NCBI RefSeq assembly: GCF_004309355.1
Contig: NZ_BJCC01000042.1
Location: 1 to 33,521, forward strand
Origin: Enterococcus florum
GTDB lineage: Bacteria > Bacillota > Bacilli > Lactobacillales > Enterococcaceae
DNA: 33,521 bases
Reading direction: 5' to 3'
Made by a program: the position numbers and the translations under genes. Each line of letters starts with the position of its first letter. The stretch's first letter is position 1. The notes under the pieces were generated by a model that was given only the letters and a program-made list of their open reading frames with translations, was not told where the DNA came from and did not search any database. Shown here in pieces: positions 21,279 to 27,653 of the stretch.

Positions 21279-22301
21279 TTACAGTCCAAATGACATGAAG
21301 TAAGCAACCACAACTGCCAAAGGTCCGGTTAATACTCTTGAGAAAAGAATTGATGGAACACCTGAGGAGATCGTCGCTGGATCAGCCTCCCCAAGGGTCA
21401 TTCCTACAGGTGCAAAGTCGCAGCCCACTTGTGAATTAATGGCAAACAATGCTGGTAATGCATAGTGCGCAGGAATGGTTCCGTTCGCAATTTCTGTACC
21501 GATTAATAACCCAATTACTGATGCAATCACTGCTCCCGGCGCTAGTAATGGCGATAAGAATGGCAAGCTGGTGATTAGGCCTAAAATGACTAACCCAACT
21601 AGGCTTCCAGCTAACGGTGACAACACTTTTGCGATTAAATCACCAATCCCGGTATAATTGATGATCCCGATTAATGTAGCGACGAAGGCCATGAATGGTA
21701 AAATATTAGTCATGACGGTTTCGATCGTTTCGCGACCGGCCTGATACATAATATTAATGAAGCTGCCGGCTGCCCGACCAATCTTATCAATCAGACCGAT
21801 AAAACCTTTTTTGCTTTCATAGGCTTCGTCAGCTGTCGTTGCTGATTCTTCCTGTACAGGCTCTCCCATTTCTCTAACAATTGGTTCCTCTTTAACTTCT
21901 TGTACAACGGTCTCTTCTAAACTACTGGTGCTTCCATTAACTACTTCCAGATCATTTACTGTTGTTCCCGAAACAAAAATATCTTCCGTCATGAATTTTG
22001 CTAATGGTCCAGAAGGCGCCTGCAGTTTCACATTGACAGTTGGGATTCGCATCCTTGGATAGGTGCCGCAGCGAGCGGTTCCGCCGCAGTCAATCACCGC
22101 TGCTAAGGTTTCATCTTTTTCTACTGGGTTTTTAAACGCATCCACTGCCGTTGTTCCTGTTAGCTGCGCAATCTTTTCGGCTACTGGATGGATACCGCCA
22201 CCAGTTACACTAATGACATATTTTTTTTTCGCATCTGGAACCAAAGTTAATGGGCCGCCCCATCCGCCTTTTCCTTTATGAACAATTACTGTTTTACTCA
22301 T
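21279..22301 (-). CDS. srlE: PTS glucitol/sorbitol-type IIBC component (copy 2)
   Basis: 340 residues, the same length as copy 1. The IIB domain has VISVTGGGIHPVA and phospho-cysteine 72 in VIDCGGTARCG. A glutamate-rich linker (about 120-165) follows, then the membrane domain with MAFVATLIGIINYTGIGDLI, PFLSPLLAPGAVIASVIGLL and NSQVGCDFAPVGMTLGEADP. It pairs with the IIC protein encoded 17 bp upstream. GGAGGG precedes the ATG. Confidence 0.93.
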   Translation of the reverse strand: MSKTVIVHKGKGGWGGPLTLVPDAKKKYVISVTGGGIHPVAEKIAQLTGTTAVDAFKNPVEKDETLAAVIDCGGTARCGTYPRMRIPTVNVKLQAPSGPLAKFMTEDIFVSGTTVNDLEVVNGSTSSLEETVVQEVKEEPIVREMGEPVQEESATTADEAYESKKGFIGLIDKIGRAAGSFINIMYQAGRETIETVMTNILPFMAFVATLIGIINYTGIGDLIAKVLSPLAGSLVGLVILGLITSLPFLSPLLAPGAVIASVIGLLIGTEIANGTIPAHYALPALFAINSQVGCDFAPVGMTLGEADPATISSGVPSILFSRVLTGPLAVVVAYFMSFGL

Positions 22302-22318
22302 TCTTTTCCCTCCGTTCG

Positions 22319-22852
22319 TTAGGCATTTACAGCTTTCTTTTTGTCGCGACTAGCTAAAATAGCATAGATTCGTTCGGTAACAATTCCCCGAATGAGGATG
22401 ACGACAAAACCAGCCAAAAGATACCGGAGAGCCAACTCACTCTGGTTTCCTACCTTTTCAAAACCAGCAGCAACCCCTAAATAAACAAATAATTCCGCTG
22501 CATTCGCATGAGGAAAAAGACCAACAATTGGATGAACCATTGACACGGTTGAGTCATAGTAAGCCGCCTTGTGCTCTTCCTTTAAGAAACGTCCGAAGGT
22601 ATAGCACATTGGGTTGGTTAAAAAGAAACAAGCTAGAAATGGAATCAAGGTATAGCGCAAAACGATAAACTTAGTACACACTTGCATGAAGCCGAACACT
22701 CTTTCCTCACCAATAATCTTGATCAAAGCGTTTACAAACAAGATTAACGTAATAAGCAATGGGATGATCCCCGTTAGAAATCCCACAAATGTCTCAGCTC
22801 CTGCCTGAAACATCCCGATGAAACCGTCTGATAGTTTTACTAAAAAATCCAT
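22319..22852 (-). CDS. srlA: PTS glucitol/sorbitol-type IIC component (copy 2)
   Basis: 177 residues with the same membrane layout as copy 1 and the features AGAETFVGFLTGIIPLLITL, LTNPMCYTFGRFLKEEHKAA and HPIVGLFPHANAAELFVYLG. It is the first gene of operon 2; AGGAGG precedes the ATG. The operon promoter is at 22941-22969. Confidence 0.93.
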   Translation of the reverse strand: MDFLVKLSDGFIGMFQAGAETFVGFLTGIIPLLITLILFVNALIKIIGEERVFGFMQVCTKFIVLRYTLIPFLACFFLTNPMCYTFGRFLKEEHKAAYYDSTVSMVHPIVGLFPHANAAELFVYLGVAAGFEKVGNQSELALRYLLAGFVVILIRGIVTERIYAILASRDKKKAVNA

Positions 22853-22881
22853 GACCTTCCTCCTAAAATTTGGAATATGAC

Positions 22882-22969
22882 ACTCGCGCGAGTTTTAGTA
22901 TCATATGACACAAATCGTGTCCATTGATACTTTCGAGAACAATATATCAAGTGACACAAAAAATGTCAA
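22882..22969 (-). promoter_or_regulatory. Operon-2 promoter with SorC-type operators
   Basis: The minus strand has TTGACA (22964-22969), a 17-bp spacer and TATATT (22941-22946). An inverted repeat TGACA...TGTCA (5-bp arms) starts at the -35 and runs into the spacer. Downstream lie GACAC-N5-GTGTC (22907-22921), overlapping a TGTCATATGA block, and a 12-bp palindrome ACTCGCGCGAGT (22882-22893). The first two motifs mirror those at operon 1. Confidence 0.7.
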
Positions 22970-23005
22970 ATGATATTTTTACTTTTTTTTTAGCGTGAAA
23001 TAGTT

Positions 23006-23053
23006 TAGAATGGTACTGTCTTAACAGTACGCAAAACATAAATCGGTTTGCGT
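23006..23053 (+). promoter_or_regulatory. SorC copy 3 promoter region with two inverted repeats
   Basis: TAGAAT (23006-23011) is a plausible -10 without a good -35. It is followed by GTACTGT-ctta-ACAGTAC (23013-23030), which would cover the start of transcription, and by ACGCAAA-N11-TTTGCGT (23029-23053) in the leader. Both arms are perfect. These sequences differ from the operon-promoter motifs. Confidence 0.5.
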
Positions 23054-23070
23054 CTAGGAGGGGGAGAGAG

Positions 23071-24024
23071 ATGAGTACATCCGAAGAAAGAAATATGCTG
23101 AAGGTTGCCACACTCTACTACAAAGAAGGGTTAACACAGGTACAGATAGCGAAAAAGCTAGGGGTCTCACGCTCTCTTATTTCAAAATGGCTGATCGCTG
23201 CTCGCAACAAGGGGTTTATCGAATTTTTTATTAATAGTGAAGATGTCTATTCCATTGATCTGGAAAATAAACTAGAAAAAGAGTTTGGTCTAAATTCAGC
23301 TGTCGTGATCGACACCAGTAATTTATCCTTTTCTGAGGTGGAGAAGGTGTTGGGACAGACTGCAGCAATCTCCATTAAAAATAACATTGAAAATGCGGAT
23401 TCGATTGGAGTGTCTTGGGGGAAATCTATTAAGAGCTTAGTTACTCAGTTTCCTTTTGAGAACTATCCTGACAAGGTCTTTATTCCTCTGATTGGCGGGA
23501 TGGGTACGGATCACTTCGATATTCACTCTAATCAGCTATGTTATGAATTTGCTAGAAAAACTCGCAGTACGTCAAAGTATTTGTATACACCTGCACTAGT
23601 ATCCAATCCTTTAATGCGGCAAGAGTTCGAAAATAATATTTATATCAAAGGCATTTTGGAAGAAGCGAAAAATGTCTCGCTGGCAATCGTCAGCATCTCA
23701 TCACCTTACCATGTAAATACAATGGAGGAGATTGGCTATATAACAAAAGAGGATATTGTTGAGTTGGAAAAACTAGGAGTTGTCGGAGATGTGAACTCCC
23801 GTTTCTTTGACCGTGAAGGCAAGGAAGTCAATCATGATATTAACAACAATGTCATTGGTGTAGGGATCGAAGAGTTGAAGAAAATTCCGCAGGTGGTAGC
23901 CATTGCCCATCACGAAGACAAGTGGTCGGGGGTTTATTATGCCTGTAAGAATCAGCTGGTGACTGATTTAATCACTACCGATGTGATTGCTCACCGAATG
24001 CTTTCTGATGATCCAGACCAGTAA
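23071..24024 (+). CDS. SorC-family sugar-sensing regulator (copy 3)
   Basis: 317 residues. The helix-turn-helix is TQVQIAKKLGVSRSLISKWL (about 21-40). The effector domain has FIPLIGGMGTD, DIHSNQLCYEFARKT and LAIVSISSPYH. It is divergent from operon 2 and probably its specific regulator, with copy 2 at the operon's far end as a second one. AGGAGGGGG precedes the ATG. The three copies are alike enough in the recognition helix (GISRSLVSK / GVSRSLVSK / GVSRSLISK) that cross-regulation of shared operators is likely. Confidence 0.93.
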   Translation: MSTSEERNMLKVATLYYKEGLTQVQIAKKLGVSRSLISKWLIAARNKGFIEFFINSEDVYSIDLENKLEKEFGLNSAVVIDTSNLSFSEVEKVLGQTAAISIKNNIENADSIGVSWGKSIKSLVTQFPFENYPDKVFIPLIGGMGTDHFDIHSNQLCYEFARKTRSTSKYLYTPALVSNPLMRQEFENNIYIKGILEEAKNVSLAIVSISSPYHVNTMEEIGYITKEDIVELEKLGVVGDVNSRFFDREGKEVNHDINNNVIGVGIEELKKIPQVVAIAHHEDKWSGVYYACKNQLVTDLITTDVIAHRMLSDDPDQ

Positions 24025-24026
24025 AA

Positions 24027-24069
24027 TAAAGAATCCAGTCCTTAATTTTCAGGGACTGGATTCTTCTTT
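24027..24069. terminator. Bidirectional terminator
   Basis: GAATCCAGTCC pairs with GGACTGGATTC, flanked by A-rich and T-rich runs. It separates the convergent SorC copy 3 and P-loop kinase genes. Confidence 0.88.
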
Positions 24070-24685
24070 AACGATTCTCCTCAATCCGCTTTTTCAATGC
24101 TTGAATAAACGGTTGATAATTTACTTTTTCGTAATCTGAAACATCAAACTCTACTAGTTCGCCTAATTGAAATTGGTGGTAGCCTCGGTCCTCAATGATT
24201 TGACGGAAGGCTTCTTCCGTAATCAAAGCATCTGCTTGGGTACGATCAGTCAGTTGATCACCAAAATGATAATGCGTCATAATATGACTCAAGTGCCGAT
24301 CACTAGCCACATCTCTCACCCTTCGCCGCTGCCACAGCACCGCAAAATCAGCAACCAAACGAATGGTAATGAGTTGATAGTCATACTGCTCTGCTAGCAC
24401 CTGCAGCTTCGGCGCTTGTTTGTGACTGAAGGGATACTCAGAAAGAATTACCCGTTTGCCAGCCTCCATGTATAAATCCAGCACACCATAATAAAATTTC
24501 CAGACCCGCTGCTCCAGTGCTGCTTTTTCAGCTGGATTGTTAAAACCCACTGAATCTGCCAATATCTCCTTGCCTTCATCGGGGGTAATAACAAACAGTT
24601 CCGGCAATACTTTTTTGATCTCATTGATTAAATAGGTTTTGCCGGTTGCTGGACTGCCGGCTAGTAAGATCAGATATTTTTTCAT
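24068..24685 (-). CDS. P-loop kinase (small-molecule kinase, AAA_33-like)
   Basis: 205 residues with a Walker A loop AGSPATGKT at 9-17, an acidic strand around VITPDEGKEI and a lid-like basic stretch WQRRRVRDVASDRH. It resembles the small zeta-toxin-like/AAA_33 kinases that phosphorylate sugars or other small molecules. It is the last gene of the operon and starts 1 bp after the aldolase stop. A kinase before a class II ketose-bisphosphate aldolase suggests that it adds the second phosphate to a PTS-made sugar phosphate. That role is inference. Confidence 0.75.
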   Translation of the reverse strand: MKKYLILLAGSPATGKTYLINEIKKVLPELFVITPDEGKEILADSVGFNNPAEKAALEQRVWKFYYGVLDLYMEAGKRVILSEYPFSHKQAPKLQVLAEQYDYQLITIRLVADFAVLWQRRRVRDVASDRHLSHIMTHYHFGDQLTDRTQADALITEEAFRQIIEDRGYHQFQLGELVEFDVSDYEKVNYQPFIQALKKRIEENR

Positions 24686-24686
24686 C

Positions 24687-25553
24687 TTATTGTTTCAGCG
24701 CTAACGGGCTGTCCACATTCATGAACAATCCGATTTTGTGCTTCACGATTTCTTTTACCTTCATATTTGCTGGAATCACGTTGTGGCGCAGAGATTTGTT
24801 GACTTCGGTTTTGGCAAAGGAATCTTTCGCAGTTTGAGTCCAGTTTACCAGCAGTTCAGTCCCGACGTTGAACTTGCGAATGCCGTGATTAATCAGCTCT
24901 GGATAATCTTCTTCCTTCACACCAGTACCACCGTGAACAACTAGTGGAATATCAACTACTGCATGAATTTCCTTCAACAAGGGAATGTTGACTTCGGTTT
25001 TTGATTTGAATTGGCCATGATTCGTGCCAATCGCGATCGCCAACGCGTCAACACCTGTGTGTTTAACAAACTCTACGGCATCGGCCGGTTTGGTATAAAC
25101 CTTGTCATCTTCGGCGACTGAAATGCCTTCTTCCGTTCCACCAATAGTTCCTAATTCACCTTCTACAGAAGCACCATGGGCATGAGCGTATTCAACCACT
25201 GCTTTGGTTTTGGCAACATTTTCTTTGAAGGGCAGATGTGAGCCATCATACATTACGCTAGAGTAGCCTGCATCAATTGCCGCTTTAATTTCGTCAAACT
25301 CCCGAGCATGATCCAGATGCAGGCAGACATCCACCATTTCATCCTCTGCGATTTCTTTGGCTACAGCAACCATGACTTTGTACCCGATATATTTAGCCGT
25401 ATCGATACTGGTTTGAATGATAATCGGTGCCCCCATTTCTTTGGCTGCGCGAATCATTTCCGGCAGCATCTCCAAATTGTGGGTATTAAAGGCACCAATG
25501 GTCATGTTTAATTCGGTGGCTGTTTGAGTGACTTCTTTGAGTGTTTTATACAT
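24687..25553 (-). CDS. Class II ketose-bisphosphate aldolase (GatY/Fba family)
   Basis: 288 residues, the usual length. Catalytic aspartate 81 and zinc histidine 82 lie in CLHLDHA. Further family blocks are VEGELGTIGGTEEG, IGTNHGQF and VVHGGTG, then RKFNVGTELLV. The enzyme splits a ketose 1,6-bisphosphate into dihydroxyacetone phosphate and an aldehyde phosphate. Tagatose, fructose or other bisphosphates cannot be told apart by eye. It lies between the TPR-like gene and the P-loop kinase gene in the UlaAB-type PTS operon. Confidence 0.92.
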   Translation of the reverse strand: MYKTLKEVTQTATELNMTIGAFNTHNLEMLPEMIRAAKEMGAPIIIQTSIDTAKYIGYKVMVAVAKEIAEDEMVDVCLHLDHAREFDEIKAAIDAGYSSVMYDGSHLPFKENVAKTKAVVEYAHAHGASVEGELGTIGGTEEGISVAEDDKVYTKPADAVEFVKHTGVDALAIAIGTNHGQFKSKTEVNIPLLKEIHAVVDIPLVVHGGTGVKEEDYPELINHGIRKFNVGTELLVNWTQTAKDSFAKTEVNKSLRHNVIPANMKVKEIVKHKIGLFMNVDSPLALKQ

Positions 25554-25574
25554 TGCTTTACCTTCTTTTCTTTT

Positions 25575-25973
25575 TTATCCGCTAATGGTGACCTTCTTGG
25601 CAATCTGGCGCATGTCGTCCATCTTGCCCATATAATAATCAATCCCCGCATCGTCGCTGTTGCGGGCAGCTTCTGCCCGCTTGGCGTTGTAGAGACTCAT
25701 TAACTTTTTGTAGCCGTCCTTGATAGTGAGCTTATAATCCAGACTGGTTTCCAGTGCTTTGATGGCTTGTTCAGTATCTTCTAGTTCTGCATAGATTAAT
25801 CCCAGTTGTTCATACAATTGCGCCATCGCTTCTTTTTCTTCTGGATTAGCCGCTTCGATTTGAGTCATTAATTCCTGAGCCTTGGCTGTCAGTGCTTGTT
25901 TCTCCTCTTCGGTCAAGGTTGGTTCTACTACTTCAGCAGCTTTCTTTTCTTTCTTTTTGAAAAAGCCAAACAT
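25575..25973 (-). CDS. Small TPR-like protein in the PTS operon
   Basis: 132 residues; AAAGGAG 6 nt before the ATG. A lysine-rich start (MFGFFKKKEKK) is followed by an acidic helical region and one clear tetratricopeptide-like helix pair (YEQLGLIYAELEDTEQAIKA, about 54-73). The rest is alpha-helical by composition. It has no catalytic motif and no membrane segment. Its place between the IIC gene and the aldolase, within about 20 bp of each, shows it belongs to the operon. It might tether or regulate the PTS or the enzymes. I know no named function. Confidence 0.8.
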   Translation of the reverse strand: MFGFFKKKEKKAAEVVEPTLTEEEKQALTAKAQELMTQIEAANPEEKEAMAQLYEQLGLIYAELEDTEQAIKALETSLDYKLTIKDGYKKLMSLYNAKRAEAARNSDDAGIDYYMGKMDDMRQIAKKVTISG

Positions 25974-25991
25974 CGGGTGCTCCTTTCCAGC

Positions 25992-27275
25992 CTAGAAGGC
26001 TTTTAAGATGGGACTTAAAATCCATGCGTATAACAGAGCGACAGTTACGGTGTCCACATCTGTTGCTGTAGCATTGACAAAGCCCATTTGATTGAAAATC
26101 GTTACTAGCAGTGCTGGCAATAGGGTAATAAAGAACCCGTGAGCGATCCCGCCGATAATTGCGCCGCGCCGGCCGCCAACTGCATTTCCGAAAATCCCCG
26201 CCGTACCGCCGGCAAAGAAGTTCGTCAGCATCCCTGGCAAAATCATTGCTAGACCGAACATTGGCAAAACAAACATAGCAATAATTGTACCGATGGTCGT
26301 GGTAATGAAGCCTAAGATAACCGCATTTGGTGAATACGGGAAGAACACAGGACAATCCAAAGCGGGTATTGCATTCGGCACAAGCTTCATGGCAATTCCT
26401 CGGAAGGCCGGCACAATTTCTCCTAGCAACAGACGTACTCCAGAAAGCAGAACGTACACCCCAACGACAAATTGGATTGCTTGCAGGAAAGCGTACATCA
26501 GGTAATGCTGGGAACCTGTGTCCACTACGCCATCTCCAGCGAAGGCAGCCGTGATAATGTACAACGGCACCATAACTACCATTACTGACAGGTACGTATC
26601 TTGCAAGAATTCAAAGGATTTTGGCAAATTAATATCTTCAATTGATTTCTTGTTTTCGCCTTTTTCTCCGAAAATGTATGCAACTCCAGCTTCGAACATG
26701 TAGCCAATCGTACAGAAGTGTCCTAAGGCAATATCATTGGAGTCGGTAATTTTGCGAATAATCGGCTGAGCAATCGCTGGCATAGCAACCGCGAAGACCG
26801 CCCCTACAAATCCACCAACCAGAATCAAAACAATTCCTCTTAGACCGGAGAAGTAGCCAAAAACTGTGGTCATAGTAGCCATCCATAAAATCGCCTGACC
26901 CGTTAAGAAGATGTATTTCCATTTAGTAAATCGAGCAATGAGAATATTAAAAACAAAAATTGCTAAGAACGTTAAGGCAATGTCACGACCTAAGCCCAGT
27001 TCATTCATTGCCTGTCCATTAATCGCTTCAATCGAAGGGATAATTCCTTGCATGTTGAAGCCGGCAGTAAAGATTTCGCCAAAGTAGGTCAAGCTGCCTA
27101 CAATAATGCTGGAGCCGGCACTTAACACCTGGAAGCCCAGCAACGTTTTTAAGGTACCGGAGATAACTTGTCCCACGGATTTCTTTTGCAAAACCAACCC
27201 CAGCATGGCAATTAAAGCAATTGTGATTGAGGCCTGTGTCAAAATATTTTGGATAATAAAATTCACTACACCCAT
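25992..27275 (-). CDS. PTS IIC component, ascorbate (UlaA/SgaT) family
   Basis: 427 residues with about ten or more membrane segments. The start VLQKKSVGQVISGTLKTLLG plus FQVLSAGSSII, the central RLLLGEIVPAFRGIAMKLVP, and LDCPVFFPYSPNAVILGF followed by GIFGNAVGGRRGAIIGGIAH are UlaA-family features. The protein would be the transporter of the operon, working with the UlaB-like IIB encoded upstream. The substrate is probably not ascorbate, because none of the L-ascorbate degradation genes (UlaD/E/F or UlaG-type) are present. An aldolase and a kinase take their place. Confidence 0.9.
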   Translation of the reverse strand: MGVVNFIIQNILTQASITIALIAMLGLVLQKKSVGQVISGTLKTLLGFQVLSAGSSIIVGSLTYFGEIFTAGFNMQGIIPSIEAINGQAMNELGLGRDIALTFLAIFVFNILIARFTKWKYIFLTGQAILWMATMTTVFGYFSGLRGIVLILVGGFVGAVFAVAMPAIAQPIIRKITDSNDIALGHFCTIGYMFEAGVAYIFGEKGENKKSIEDINLPKSFEFLQDTYLSVMVVMVPLYIITAAFAGDGVVDTGSQHYLMYAFLQAIQFVVGVYVLLSGVRLLLGEIVPAFRGIAMKLVPNAIPALDCPVFFPYSPNAVILGFITTTIGTIIAMFVLPMFGLAMILPGMLTNFFAGGTAGIFGNAVGGRRGAIIGGIAHGFFITLLPALLVTIFNQMGFVNATATDVDTVTVALLYAWILSPILKAF

Positions 27276-27301
27276 TGTTTTGTCTCCTTTATGCTAATTT
27301 T

Positions 27302-27610
27302 TTACAACGCACCTTTTGCTGCTAATACCGGTAATAATTTTTCTTCGATTTCTGCCTTTGAGACGATATTCTTCAAAAAGACAATCGATGTTTTGCTTTC
27401 ATCAATGGAAAATTTTTCAAATTGCGACTGGAAATTTTGTGCAGTGATAATCACATCTGGCTGAACAGAAGCCGCGGTTGAAATATCCACATGATCCAAT
27501 TTTGCGTCTACCTTGTGTGCATTTAAAACATCCTCTGCGGCCATCTGAGCGGCAAAACTGCTGCCTAGCCCTGCTCCACAAACAAATAAAATCTCTACTC
27601 TTTTACCCAT
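27302..27610 (-). CDS. PTS IIB component (UlaB-like)
   Basis: 102 residues from the second of two adjacent ATGs, which has a better-spaced GGAG. The phospho-cysteine loop ILFVCGAGLGSSFAAQM puts the cysteine at residue 11. The length and the rest (VDISTAASVQPDVIITAQNF) fit the lactose/cellobiose- and ascorbate-type IIB fold. It lies between the PRD regulator gene (41 bp away) and the IIC gene. Confidence 0.92.
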   Translation of the reverse strand: MGKRVEILFVCGAGLGSSFAAQMAAEDVLNAHKVDAKLDHVDISTAASVQPDVIITAQNFQSQFEKFSIDESKTSIVFLKNIVSKAEIEEKLLPVLAAKGAL

Positions 27611-27653
27611 CATTCATTCGCTCCATTCTATTTTTTAAAAAATTAATTCCTGC

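Noticed and set aside
25933-26355. Arginine- and cysteine-rich 140-codon frame on the minus strand
   Set aside because: It lies within the IIC and TPR-like genes in another frame and has a composition typical of a shadow frame.
24687-27275. L-ascorbate utilisation operon
   Set aside because: The transporter is UlaA/UlaB-like, but no ascorbate-6-phosphate lactonase, decarboxylase or epimerases are present.
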